DNA of 64,000 bases from Chryseobacterium aureum (lineage in GTDB: Bacteria; Bacteroidota; Bacteroidia; Flavobacteriales; Weeksellaceae): positions 248,001 to 312,000 of the forward strand of contig NZ_CP034661.1 in the NCBI RefSeq assembly GCF_003971235.1, given 5' to 3'. The notes under the pieces were generated by a model. That model did no database searches. It saw only the letters and a list, made by a program, of their open reading frames with translations, and was not told the DNA's origin. A program made the translations under genes and the position numbers. Of this stretch, positions 51,477 through 60,585 are shown piece after piece; the first letter of the stretch is position 1; each line of letters begins with the position of its first letter.

Positions 51477-52880
51477 TTACCAGTTTTTATCAACCATAAA
51501 AATCATCTGCGTAATTGCAACAGCTCCCAGAAGAAGTTCTCTTTTATTCACTTTGTCAAATGTATCCTGTTCGGAATGATGATAATCAAAATATCTTTGT
51601 GTATCTACCACAAGCTCTGCTAAAGGAATATCCAGCTTTTTTAAAGGGGAAATATCCTGAATAGCCTCTGTCTGGTCGAAATCATAAACTCCGTACGGAA
51701 GAAAATATTCTTTCCATGGATACACCAGTCTTCTTCTCTGGGGTGACATATCTAAAGAGAATCCTCGCGGTGAATATCCTCCTGCATCTGTTCCTAGAGC
51801 AAATACGTGTTTTTCATCTTTCTTTTTTACATACGCTGCATACATCTCACGGCCCTGTCCTCCGTTTTCACTGTTGGCATACAGAACAACGCGGATGGTA
51901 TGGTTGTTTTCATATCCAAGTGCTTTCAGCGTTCTCAGCACTTCAATACACTGTACCACACCAGTTCCATCATCTATTGCGCCTTCACCAATGTCCCAGG
52001 AATCGAGCTGGGCGCCTAAAACGATCACTTTAGAATCTTTTTTGCCTCCAATTTCAGCAATGATATTGGGATTCGTGGTGTCTCCTTTTGATTCGGCGGT
52101 CATGTTGATTTTGGCGGTGACTTTTTGTTTCTTTAAGGTTTTTTCCAATTCATCTGCGGATCTTACCCCAATAGATAGGGCCGGAATTTTAACTTTATCG
52201 TCTGGTTCATAGTAAATCATTTTAGCGTGAGGAGTATCATCACCAGCTGTAGTGAGTGATCTTATAATTAATGCTTTTGCTCCCGTTTTGGCAATCACAG
52301 AAGCTGAAATTAATTTTGATTTTGCGGTCTGTAAATAAGAATCACTTGTATTGATAATTTTCGGGTCCATGGGAACATTTACGAAAACGATTTTGTCTCT
52401 TAATTGTCCTACTGACATGGCATTAAGCTCTGAAGTGGAATTAATTAAAACAATTTCTCCTACCAGATCTTTTCCGCCCGTTCCTTCAGAGTTTCCGAAA
52501 GAAAGCATTCTGATGTTTTTCCAGTCGCCGTTTCCGGCCCTGATCTGTAATGATTCTCTTCCTCTGATCCAGACAGGTGCTTTGGCTTCCTGTCTCCAGA
52601 TCATATTGATACCGATATCCTTAAATTTTTTTTCTGCCCATTCTACGGCTTTTGCATATCCGGGAGTTGCACTGAAACGTGGACCTATTCCTTTGGTAAG
52701 TTCTCCGAGATTATCATAAGCAGTACCGTTGGTCATAATTTCATCTGAAATTTTTCTGAACTCGTCATGATAATTGAATTTGGCAACAGTACCTTTTTTT
52801 GCCGGACTTTTTTGTGGCTTTTTCTGAGAAAATAAAAATCCACTCAAAAAGAGTGGAAGTATAATGAATATTTTTTTCAT
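51477..52880 (-). CDS. M28-type exported metallopeptidase, first copy
   Basis: A 467-residue peptidase with a signal peptide (MKKIFIILPLFLSGFLFSQ) and a Lys-rich mature start (KKPQKSPAKKG). Motifs differ from the two other copies: LGAQLDSWDIGEGAIDDGTG replaces GGHLDSWDVGEGAHDDGAG, so His residues in two metal-binding places are changed (H to Q, H to I). The late YHHSEQDTF is kept. This suggests it may be inactive or bind metal differently, while its two neighbours keep the normal residues. It is first in the operon. Confidence 0.9.
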   Translation of the reverse strand: MKKIFIILPLFLSGFLFSQKKPQKSPAKKGTVAKFNYHDEFRKISDEIMTNGTAYDNLGELTKGIGPRFSATPGYAKAVEWAEKKFKDIGINMIWRQEAKAPVWIRGRESLQIRAGNGDWKNIRMLSFGNSEGTGGKDLVGEIVLINSTSELNAMSVGQLRDKIVFVNVPMDPKIINTSDSYLQTAKSKLISASVIAKTGAKALIIRSLTTAGDDTPHAKMIYYEPDDKVKIPALSIGVRSADELEKTLKKQKVTAKINMTAESKGDTTNPNIIAEIGGKKDSKVIVLGAQLDSWDIGEGAIDDGTGVVQCIEVLRTLKALGYENNHTIRVVLYANSENGGQGREMYAAYVKKKDEKHVFALGTDAGGYSPRGFSLDMSPQRRRLVYPWKEYFLPYGVYDFDQTEAIQDISPLKKLDIPLAELVVDTQRYFDYHHSEQDTFDKVNKRELLLGAVAITQMIFMVDKNW

Positions 52881-52934
52881 TTTTTATTTACTTATCTTTT
52901 CCGTTGATAAAAGTAGGGAAAAAATAGGAATTTA

Positions 52935-54179
52935 TTAAGGTTTCATATCGTACATTAACAGGGCTGTAATCAATTTAGGCTCTATAAATGTACATTTGGG
53001 AGGCATGCTTAATTTTAAGTCTGAAATTTTAATCATATCATTAAAACTCACAGGATAAATTCCGAAACCTACTTTACCCTCACCATTGTCTATCTTTTCT
53101 TTTAAAAGATTGATTCCGTTGATATTGGAGGTTCCTTTTACATAGGAAATAAGCTCAGAGCTGTCCGGATCTTCAATTTTCAGGATACTTTTGAAAATAT
53201 ATTTGTCCAGAAGGTGGTGATCCAGGTTATCCAGAGACATTTCTTTGGAACGTAGATCATGCTTCACGTGAAGAGAGTAGAACTTCCCGTCCAGATACAT
53301 TGAAATATGGAATTTCTGAGAAGGGTAGTAAGATGTTTCTCCCTTTTCGTGAATAAGAAAGTATTTTTCAAGCTCCTTCAGGAAATCTTCGGAAGAGATA
53401 CCGTTCAAATCATGTAAGATTCTGTTATAGTCATGAATCTTAATAGACTGGTTGGAAACAATAAAACTGTATACAAAGTTGTAAAGCTCTGTACCGTTAT
53501 GTTTCTTGTTTTTCTCTTTATGGTATTTGGCATTGATAGCTGTAGAGCCAATTCTGTGGTGTCCGTCTGCAATGTAGAATGAATCAATCTGATCTATTAC
53601 TTCTTTAAACTGCTGCAGTTTCAGACGGTTGTCTATTCTCCAGATTTTATGTCTGATTCCAATTGAGTCTACATGATTGAAGATGGGAACATTTTTTTCC
53701 TCATGATTCATCAGCAGCTCAATTTTTGAGTTAGCAGGATAGGTAAGCAGTACAGGTTCTGCCTGCAGGTTTACTTTTTCCAGGTAATGAGCAAGTTTTT
53801 CCTTCTTCTGAGGAATGGTACTTTCATGTCTTTTGATTTTACCGTTCCAGAAATCTTCAATACTTGCCAATCCCAGAAGTCCCCTGAACACCTGTTTGTT
53901 AGGATAGATCTGCTCATAAAGATAATAGGATGAATTGTCCTGGACCAATTTCTTTTCTTCCAGAAGTTCTTCAAATGTGGAACGGATCTTTCGCAGATTC
54001 CGGTCAATATCTTTAGATTTACTTACAACATAAGGTTTAATCATATTGATGTAAGTATTTTCAACTTGAGCTTTCTCTGCAATCTCCTCCTGGGTGAAAT
54101 TATCCAGCGGATGGGTAGGGAAAGTACTCTCGAAGTCTCTATGAGGTCTTATTCCACGGAAAGGTTTAAAAACAGGCAT
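52935..54179 (-). CDS. DUF1015 family protein of the serine synthesis cluster
   Basis: A 414-residue protein. The start PVFKPFRGIRPHRDFE and the block YIADGHHRIGSTAI (about 198-211) are typical of DUF1015. The family is regularly found beside serA and serC in Bacteroidota and other phyla; its DGHHR motif hints at a catalytic or nucleotide-linked role, and a part in serine metabolism (e.g. a serine kinase or a phosphatase-like role) has been suspected. It starts 2 bp after serA on the same strand, so they are co-transcribed. Confidence 0.9.
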   Translation of the reverse strand: MPVFKPFRGIRPHRDFESTFPTHPLDNFTQEEIAEKAQVENTYINMIKPYVVSKSKDIDRNLRKIRSTFEELLEEKKLVQDNSSYYLYEQIYPNKQVFRGLLGLASIEDFWNGKIKRHESTIPQKKEKLAHYLEKVNLQAEPVLLTYPANSKIELLMNHEEKNVPIFNHVDSIGIRHKIWRIDNRLKLQQFKEVIDQIDSFYIADGHHRIGSTAINAKYHKEKNKKHNGTELYNFVYSFIVSNQSIKIHDYNRILHDLNGISSEDFLKELEKYFLIHEKGETSYYPSQKFHISMYLDGKFYSLHVKHDLRSKEMSLDNLDHHLLDKYIFKSILKIEDPDSSELISYVKGTSNINGINLLKEKIDNGEGKVGFGIYPVSFNDMIKISDLKLSMPPKCTFIEPKLITALLMYDMKP

Positions 54180-54181
54180 AT

Positions 54182-55147
54182 TTATCTTATAGTTTCTTTT
54201 TGTAGCTTAATAATTTGTTCTGCAAGCTCGATACCGATCTTTTCCTGCGCATCCACTGTATTGCCGCCTACGTGAGGAGAAAGTGATAATGCGGGGTTCA
54301 TCAGTAAAGGCAGTTCCGGGTTGGGTTCATTTTCAAAAACATCCAGTGCTGCTCCGGCTACTTTTCCTGATTCGATATAATCGATAAGGGTCACTTCATT
54401 AATGACACCTCCTCTTGCAGTGTTTACAATATAGACTCCGTCTTTCATTTTTTCAAACTGGGGGGTGTCTATAATATACTCATTCGTTTTCGGCGTATTG
54501 ATGCTGATAAAATCCGCATCTTTAAGGAATGCATCCATATCATTGGTGGAGGTGATTTCAAAGTTCAGAGACTGCCCGTTGAAGAAATTCAGGGTAAGAA
54601 TTTCTGTTTTGGGGCTTCTTGTAAGAACCGTTACTTTCATTCCTAAAGCAATTCCTATTTTGATGACTTCCTGGCCAATGCTTCCAAAGCCGATTACTCC
54701 TAACGTTTTTCCTGAAAGTTCATACGCATTGCTGAAAGACTTTTTCATGGCGTTGAAGTGAGTTTCTCCTTCCAGAGGCATCAGTCTGTTCGATTCGTGA
54801 AGAAATCGTGCCAGTGAAATAAAGTGTCCGAAAACCAGTTCTGCCACTGATTTTGAAGATGCTGTAGGGGTATTGATGACTTTGATGCCTTTGCTTCTGG
54901 CGTATTCTACATCAATATTATCCATCCCGATACCTCCTCTTCCAATGATTTTAAGGCCCGGACATGCATCAATCAGATCCTGTCTCACTTTGGTTGCACT
55001 TCTTACGAGAAGAACATCCACATGGTTATCGTTGATAAAGTTAATAACGTGATCCTGAGCCACTCTATTGTCCAGAATGTCAATTCCTGCTTCTTTTAAA
55101 GTGTATTCTCCTGCCTTTGAGATTCCGTCGTTTGCTAAAACTTTCAT
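54182..55147 (-). CDS. serA: D-3-phosphoglycerate dehydrogenase (short form)
   Basis: A 321-residue D-2-hydroxyacid dehydrogenase. The NAD-binding motif is GVIGFGSIGQEV (about 147-158); the catalytic Arg is in NTARGGVINE (about 231-240), the Glu in ENEPNPELPL and the His in LSPHVGGNTVDAQ (about 292). There is no C-terminal ACT domain, so allosteric serine feedback of the E. coli type is not expected. It catalyses the first step of serine synthesis and lies in a serC-serA-DUF1015 order. Confidence 0.93.
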   Translation of the reverse strand: MKVLANDGISKAGEYTLKEAGIDILDNRVAQDHVINFINDNHVDVLLVRSATKVRQDLIDACPGLKIIGRGGIGMDNIDVEYARSKGIKVINTPTASSKSVAELVFGHFISLARFLHESNRLMPLEGETHFNAMKKSFSNAYELSGKTLGVIGFGSIGQEVIKIGIALGMKVTVLTRSPKTEILTLNFFNGQSLNFEITSTNDMDAFLKDADFISINTPKTNEYIIDTPQFEKMKDGVYIVNTARGGVINEVTLIDYIESGKVAGAALDVFENEPNPELPLLMNPALSLSPHVGGNTVDAQEKIGIELAEQIIKLQKETIR

Positions 55148-55177
55148 GAGTTATTTTATTACAGATGTTAGATGGAA

Positions 55178-55219
55178 GATGTCAGAAGCCAGATTTTTGA
55201 GGTCTGTTATCTGACATCT
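55178..55219. repeat. 10-bp inverted repeat between serC and serA
   Basis: AGATGTCAGA and TCTGACATCT, 22 bp apart; third copy-like word GGTCTGATATC follows. Resembles short REP-like intergenic units. Confidence 0.55.
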
Positions 55220-55260
55220 TTGGTCTGATATCTTTTTATTTTTCGGTCGCCTAATATAAG

Positions 55261-56325
55261 CTATTTTATTGACTTCATTACATCCACCAAAACCTGCACA
55301 CTTTCAATAGGTAAGGCATTGTACAAGCTGGCTCTGTATCCGCCTAAGCTTCTGTGGCCGTTTAATCCGCTGATTCCTGCTGCTTTCCAGGCATTGTCAA
55401 ATTCTTCTTTTTTACTTTCATCTGTGATTTTAAAGGATACATTCATCAGTGAACGGTCTTCTTTTACACAGAAAGTCTCGAATAGCGGATTGCTGTCGAT
55501 TTCATCATATAAAAGCTTGGCTTTAGCTTCATTTCTCTGTTCTGCAGCAGCAATTCCTCCGTTTCTTTCAAGATACTGAAGGGTAAGTAAAGAGGCGTAT
55601 ACCGGGAATACCGGTGGAGTATTGTACATGGATTCTTTGGAAATGTGCTGAGAATAATCCAGAATAGAGAACATGTTTTCTCTTCCTGTTTTTCCAAGAA
55701 TTTCTTTTTTGATCACCACTAAAGTAACCCCTGCTGGTCCCATATTCTTCTGAGCACCGGCATAGATCAGATCAAATTTAGAGAAATCCAGCTGTCTTGA
55801 GAAAATATCAGAACTCATATCACATACCATCAGCGTATCCACTTCAGGGAAAGATTTCATTTGCGTTCCGTAGATGGTATTGTTGGAAGTACAGTGGAAA
55901 TAATCGTATTCTGCACCTACCGAATAATCTTTAGGAATAAAAGAATAGTTTTCTTCTTTTGATGAACCTACTACCTCTACAGTTCCTACTTTTTTGGCTT
56001 CTTTGATGGCTCCTGCTGCCCATGTTCCTGTATCCAGGTAAGCTGCTTTTCCACCTACTTTCATCAGGTTGTAAGGAACCATTGCAAACTGCAGGCTGGC
56101 ACCTCCTCCTAAATAAAGTACTTCATAATCATCACCAAGATTCATCAGTCTTTTTACAATGGCACGCGCTTCGTCCATTACTGCCACGAAATCCTTACTT
56201 CTGTGAGAAATTTCAAGAAGAGACAATCCGATACCGTTAAAGTCAAGGATAGCCTGTGCTGATTTTTCAAATACCTCCTGGGGTAAAATACATGGTCCTG
56301 CGCTGAAATTGTGCTTTTTGTTCAT
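55261..56325 (-). CDS. serC: Phosphoserine aminotransferase
   Basis: A 354-residue PLP enzyme (second step of serine synthesis; also serves pyridoxal synthesis). It starts KKHNFSAGPCILPQEV, has the PLP Lys in YAGAQKNMGPAGVT (about 193-206), and SGLNGHRSLGGYRASLYNA near the end binds the phosphate. All family hallmarks are present. It is upstream of serA with 113 bp between, holding an inverted repeat. Confidence 0.96.
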   Translation of the reverse strand: MNKKHNFSAGPCILPQEVFEKSAQAILDFNGIGLSLLEISHRSKDFVAVMDEARAIVKRLMNLGDDYEVLYLGGGASLQFAMVPYNLMKVGGKAAYLDTGTWAAGAIKEAKKVGTVEVVGSSKEENYSFIPKDYSVGAEYDYFHCTSNNTIYGTQMKSFPEVDTLMVCDMSSDIFSRQLDFSKFDLIYAGAQKNMGPAGVTLVVIKKEILGKTGRENMFSILDYSQHISKESMYNTPPVFPVYASLLTLQYLERNGGIAAAEQRNEAKAKLLYDEIDSNPLFETFCVKEDRSLMNVSFKITDESKKEEFDNAWKAAGISGLNGHRSLGGYRASLYNALPIESVQVLVDVMKSIK

Positions 56326-56396
56326 ATTTTTTATTATTTGGGTGCTTCAGGAAGGGTATTTCCTTCTGCTTTTTCGGTTAAATGTGATTTATGATC

Positions 56397-56437
56397 AAAA
56401 AATTCCGTCTCACAGATGATGAGACGGAATTTTTTTT
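56397..56437 (-). terminator. Terminator of the ferredoxin gene
   Basis: AAAATTCCGTCTCA pairs with TGAGACGGAATTTT around a 7-base loop, with T runs on both strands. Confidence 0.9.
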
Positions 56438-56786
56438 ATTCGCCGTGTAAGAATGCTTTTTTATTAAGAAGAGCTTCTTCAGATTCTACGTGATCCTCGT
56501 CTGGCACACAGCAGTCTACCGGACATACCGCAGCACACTGAGGTTCTTCATGGAATCCTTTACATTCTGTACATTTATCTGTTACAATGAAGTATACATC
56601 ATCACTTACAGGTTCCTGTGGTGCATTGGCATCTACAGTAAGTCCCGACGGCATCGTAATCGTACCTTGAAGAGCCGTACCGTCAGAAGCTTTCCAATCT
56701 ACAGCTCCTTCATATATTGCATTGTTTGGGCATTCCGGTTCGCAAGCCCCACAGTTAATGCATTCATCAGTTATTTTAATAGCCAT
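56436..56786 (-). CDS. 4Fe-4S dicluster ferredoxin
   Basis: A 116-residue ferredoxin. First cluster CINCGACEPECP (about 10-21); second CTECKGFHEEPQCAAVCPVD (about 72-91). An insertion of about 45 residues lies between them, as in the Bacteroidota form found beside serC and acyl-CoA reductase genes. It ends in an acidic tail. Divergent from the acyl-CoA reductase gene, 59 bp apart. It is an electron carrier; its partner is not known. Confidence 0.93.
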   Translation of the reverse strand: MAIKITDECINCGACEPECPNNAIYEGAVDWKASDGTALQGTITMPSGLTVDANAPQEPVSDDVYFIVTDKCTECKGFHEEPQCAAVCPVDCCVPDEDHVESEEALLNKKAFLHGE

Positions 56787-56845
56787 CGCTAATTTTTTTT
56801 AAATTTGCACAAAATTACAAAATATTCCCCAATTTTAAAGTAATT

Positions 56846-57880
56846 ATGAATACCGAAAATCAAGTTTTAGGACTTATTAAATTAAGTGGTTATATAAAGG
56901 CGTTTTTAGCTAAGAAACCAGAAGATCACAATGAAGATGATTCTGATATTGAATTATTATTAAAAAGATCTGAAATAGAGAATCCGTGGTTTACCATTGA
57001 TAATCAGAAATTTGCTTTACGGCAATGGGCAGATCTTCTGACTGAAGAATCTCTCAGAAACTGGCTGGGAAATTATTCAATCTCTAAAATTTCAAAAAGA
57101 GTAGGACTTATTTTAGCCGGGAATATCCCATTGGTGGGTTTCCATGATGTGATTTCTGTTGTTCTGGGCAATCATATCCCTGTCATTAAATTATCTTCAA
57201 AGGATAAGTATATGATCCCGTTTTTATTAAAGAAATGGAATGAGTTTTCCGACGGGAATATCGCTTTTGAATTTGTAGAAAAATTAGAGAATTTTGATGC
57301 CGTTATTGCTACAGGAAGTAATAATACGGCCAGATATCTGGAATATTATTTCAAAAACCATTTAAGCATCATCCGTAAAAACAGAACTTCTGTTGCCGTA
57401 CTGAAAGGTGATGAGACACAAGAAGAACTGGAATTGCTGGCCCATGATATTTTCCAGTATTTCGGATTAGGATGCCGAAATGTAACGAGAATTTTTATTC
57501 CGCAGGACTTTGTTATTGACAGGTTGTTTGAGAGCTTCCTGGGCTTTCAGGATATCATCAATCATAACAAATATGCTAACAATTATGATTATAACAGAGC
57601 AATTTATCTTTTGAATCAGGACAAATTCTGGGATAATAATTTTGTGATGCTGAAAGAGGATGACAAACTGTTCAGCCCGCTTTCAGTAATCAACTTCAGC
57701 AGGTATGAATCTTTGGATGATGTGAAAGCATTTATTGCTGAAAATGAAGAGAATATTCAGTGTGTTGTAGCAAAAAAAGACCTGGGAATGGAGGCAATTC
57801 CGTTTGGAGAAGCACAAAATCCGGGGCTTGATACGTATGCGGATAATGTGGATACGATGAAATTTTTAGAACTGGTCTGA
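56846..57880 (+). CDS. Acyl-CoA reductase (LuxC family)
   Basis: A 344-residue protein. The LuxC/ALDH-like elements are GLILAGNIPLVGFHDVI (about 88-104) and a probable catalytic Cys in FGLGCRNVTRIF (about 211). The family reduces acyl-CoA or acyl-ACP to the aldehyde. The head-to-head arrangement with a dicluster ferredoxin and the serine genes is a recurring layout in Flavobacteriia. The physiological acyl substrate is unknown. Confidence 0.87.
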   Translation: MNTENQVLGLIKLSGYIKAFLAKKPEDHNEDDSDIELLLKRSEIENPWFTIDNQKFALRQWADLLTEESLRNWLGNYSISKISKRVGLILAGNIPLVGFHDVISVVLGNHIPVIKLSSKDKYMIPFLLKKWNEFSDGNIAFEFVEKLENFDAVIATGSNNTARYLEYYFKNHLSIIRKNRTSVAVLKGDETQEELELLAHDIFQYFGLGCRNVTRIFIPQDFVIDRLFESFLGFQDIINHNKYANNYDYNRAIYLLNQDKFWDNNFVMLKEDDKLFSPLSVINFSRYESLDDVKAFIAENEENIQCVVAKKDLGMEAIPFGEAQNPGLDTYADNVDTMKFLELV

Positions 57881-57926
57881 TTTTCGTATCTTCCATCACT
57901 TATTTCACCAGATAAAAATGAATACT

Positions 57927-58364
57927 ATGAAAAAATTATTGCTGGGTCTTGCACTTGTGGGTGGGCAGTTCGTGTTTGCGCAGAAAGTTGCAGGTGTGAA
58001 AGTTGAAAACGCCCAGAAGAAAGAGCAGCCGGCGGCGATAAGCAAGGAGAAAGTGAGTTTATACAATGAAAACTTCCTTAAGTTTGTGGATGCTTTACAG
58101 GCCTCCGACCGTGCAACGATTGATGGATTGCTTTCTGAGAAAGTGAAGGAAATTGTGACAGATAATGTTCTTAAAAAGGTTAAGGACGGCATTGATCCCG
58201 ATAAAAAACTCGAAATCTTAAAAGCAGGGTATTATAAAACGATGGACGGTACCAATCATCCAAGTATTAAATATAAATATGCAGGAGAATCTTCTTCCAA
58301 AGAAGCTATTACAGCTGTATTTGAAGATGATGGGAAAATCCTGGGAGTATTGCCTGCGAAATAG
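57927..58364 (+). CDS. Secreted hypothetical protein
   Basis: About 145 residues with a signal peptide (MKKLLLGLALVGGQFVFAQ); a Met three codons earlier is also possible. The mature part is helical, with SLYNENFLKFVDALQASDR and TMDGTNHPSIKYKYAGES. No family recognised. It lies 37 bp after acyl-CoA reductase and 39 bp before a BI-1-like gene; all are on the plus strand. Confidence 0.75.
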   Translation: MKKLLLGLALVGGQFVFAQKVAGVKVENAQKKEQPAAISKEKVSLYNENFLKFVDALQASDRATIDGLLSEKVKEIVTDNVLKKVKDGIDPDKKLEILKAGYYKTMDGTNHPSIKYKYAGESSSKEAITAVFEDDGKILGVLPAK

Positions 58365-58403
58365 CTTACGATTTATTTTCGATTAATTAAAAAAATATTA
58401 ACT

Positions 58404-59093
58404 ATGATGACAGATGTTTTAGTTGCCCATTCTTCAGAAGTGGAGAAGGCAAATTTTTACAAGAAGACGTATTTGCATGTTGCTTTGTCTATTCTTGCGT
58501 TTATTGGAGTGGAAACGATACTATTAAAAACGGTTCCGGTAGAACTTATCGCAATGATGTTCGGACAGAGATATATCTGGCTGCTGATTATCGGGGTATT
58601 CTGGCTGGCTTCCGTTTTAGCTTCCAAATGGTCACTTTCACAAAGTAAATCTACCCAATATCTGGGGTTAGGATTTTACATTTTGCTGGAAGCCATTATT
58701 TTTATGCCTCTTCTTTTTATTGCAACCAATATGACCGGCGGTACGAATGTAATCTTCCAGGCTGCTACTTTAACGGTTGCGATGTTTGCAGGTATTTCCG
58801 CAGTGGCATTTACTTCCAAAAGAGATTTTTCTTTCCTAAGAAATATTATTGTGATCGGTGGATTTATTTCAATCGGACTGATTGTAGGAGGGATGATCTT
58901 TGGTTTTAACCTTGGACTGTGGTTCTCGGTCGGAATGGTAATTTTAGCTTCAGCTACAATTTTATATCAAACCAGTAAATTAAAAGATTCCTATGGAACG
59001 AACCAGTATGTAGGAGCGGCTTTGCAGCTTTTTGCTTCCATTATGCTTTTATTCTGGTATATTCTAAGTATATTGATGAACAGAAGAAGCTAA
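58404..59093 (+). CDS. Bax inhibitor-1/YccA family membrane protein
   Basis: A 229-residue integral membrane protein with seven predicted helices. The N-terminal part FYKKTYLHVALSILAFIGVE, the LLEAIIFMPLLFIA segment and a conserved TSKLKDSYGTNQYVGAALQL near 190-209 match the BI-1/YccA family. Bacterial members (YccA, YetJ) act as protease modulators or pH-sensitive calcium leaks. Role here unknown. A terminator follows. Confidence 0.88.
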   Translation: MMTDVLVAHSSEVEKANFYKKTYLHVALSILAFIGVETILLKTVPVELIAMMFGQRYIWLLIIGVFWLASVLASKWSLSQSKSTQYLGLGFYILLEAIIFMPLLFIATNMTGGTNVIFQAATLTVAMFAGISAVAFTSKRDFSFLRNIIVIGGFISIGLIVGGMIFGFNLGLWFSVGMVILASATILYQTSKLKDSYGTNQYVGAALQLFASIMLLFWYILSILMNRRS

Positions 59094-59122
59094 TTAATAA
59101 GTTGTTTTAGCTTTTAAAATAG

Positions 59123-59153
59123 ATTCCCGGTGATTTTTCATCGGGATTTTTTT
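59123..59153 (+). terminator. Rho-independent terminator after the BI-1 gene
   Basis: TCCCGGTGA pairs with TCATCGGGA around TTTT, then seven T. Confidence 0.88.
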
Positions 59154-59163
59154 ATTATTTAAA

Positions 59164-60100
59164 AACAAAATGTAAACACAAAAATCACCAATGTTTTCAC
59201 GAATAAACACAATTTAATAATATCAATAGGAACGGGCTTTAGCCCGTTTACTTAAAATGAATTTTTCCAATGGCTTTAGCCAAAACCTAGAATAAATTTT
59301 GATTATTTTTTTTTGCCCACGGATTTCACGGATTGACACAGATGATTGCGGGTATTTATTGGTGCTATTTGTGAAGAATATTTGTGTTGTTTGTGGTTTA
59401 AAAATTAAATATAAAGGTTACCAATATGTTTTCACGAATAAACACAGTTGAATAATTCAATAGGAACGAGCTTTAGCCCGTTTACTTAAAATGAATTTTT
59501 TCCAATGGCTTTAGCCAAAATCTAGAATAAATGTAGATTTTTTTTTTGCCCACGGATTTCACGGATTGACACAGATGATTGTGGGTATTTATTGGTGCTA
59601 TTTGTGAAGAATATTGGTGTTGTTTGTGGTTTAAAAATTAAATATAAAGGTTACCAATATGTTTTCACGAATAAACACAGTTGAATAATTCAATAGGAAC
59701 GGGCTTTAGCCCGTTTACTTAAAATAAATTTTTCCAATGGATTTAGTCAAAACCTAGAATAAATTTTGATTATTTTTTTTGCCCACGGATTTCACGGATT
59801 GACACAGATGATTGCGGGTATTTATTGGTGCTATTTGTGAAGAATATCTGTGTTGTTTGTGGTTTTAAAAATTAAACATAAAGGTTACCAATGGTTTCAC
59901 GAATAAACACAGTTGAATAATTCAATAGGAACGGGCTTTAGCCCGTTTACTTAAAATGAATTTTTTCCAATGGCTTTAGCCAAAACCTAGAATAAATGTA
60001 GATTTTTTTTTGCCCACGGATTTCACGGATTGACACAGATGATTGTGGGTATTTATTGGTGTTATCTGTGAAAAATATTTGTGGTATTCGTGTTGTAAAC
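59164..60100. repeat. Tandem array of four ~233-bp repeats
   Basis: The word AACGGGCTTTAGCCCG recurs at 59231, 59465 (one change), 59698 and 59930, spacing 234, 233 and 232 bp. Each unit also has CCAATGGCTTTAGCCAAAACC-like text, a T run, GCCCACGGATTTCACGGATT, GACACAGATGATTG and a final part TTTCACGAATAAACAC. Two palindromes per unit (CGGGCTTTAGCCCG and TGGCTTTAGCCA) could form hairpins. There is no open frame. The copies are ~95% identical, so the array is young. A diverged copy lies at 48.6 kb. Confidence 0.9.
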
Positions 60101-60336
60101 CGTAAACCCAAAAAATCCTGATGATATTCTCACCGGGATTTTAATTGGTTATTCCTTAAAATTTTTCATGCAACTTCCAGCTTCATGTGACCGGTTAAAG
60201 TCCTTTGAAGTACATTTTATAGTTGAAATAAAAGATTCTTAAAGAATAGAAAAAAGTATAGTAATGAGGAAAACCTCAGGTATTGTATATTTTGTGTTTT
60301 TTTACACTCTTCTGATTATAAATAATCGAAAAAATG
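60101..60336. other. Intergenic region after the array
   Basis: Contains a weak hairpin region (ATCCTGATGATATTCTCACCGGGATT) and 'aacttccagcttc', the inverse of 'gaagctggaagt' at 40009-40020. No gene is convincing here. Confidence 0.5.
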
Positions 60337-60585
60337 CTATTTGTCAATTGATCCTAAAACCTTTTGAGCAAAAGAATTTAAAGCATCTTTTTCGCTCATT
60401 CCGTTTTGAACATTGGCGTGAACTTCAAGAGCTCCGCAGATATTGGTGATCAATTCTCCTGCAACATTCAGATCTTCTTCACTTGTTCCTCTGAATTCAC
60501 AGAAACTTTCCAGTACTTCCAATGTTTTTTCAAGATTTTCAGGAGTCTGATTCTGATAAAACTGTCTGATTACGGGTAATTTCAT
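60337..60585 (-). CDS. DUF6952-type small protein
   Basis: An 82-residue helical protein (MKLPVIRQFYQNQTPENLEK ... ALNSFAQKVLGSIDK). It matches what I recall as DUF6952, a Bacteroidota family always found next to a thioredoxin and a peroxiredoxin. It overlaps the stop of the thioredoxin gene by 1 bp (translational coupling). Its function is unknown; it probably supports the redox pair. Confidence 0.8.
   Translation of the reverse strand: MKLPVIRQFYQNQTPENLEKTLEVLESFCEFRGTSEEDLNVAGELITNICGALEVHANVQNGMSEKDALNSFAQKVLGSIDK

Noticed and set aside
59164..60100. CRISPR array
   Set aside because: The repeat unit is ~233 bp with no unique spacers, and there are no cas genes.
60264..60449. Plus-strand frame of 61 codons before DUF6952
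   Set aside because: It overlaps the 3' end of a well-supported minus-strand gene and has no family likeness.
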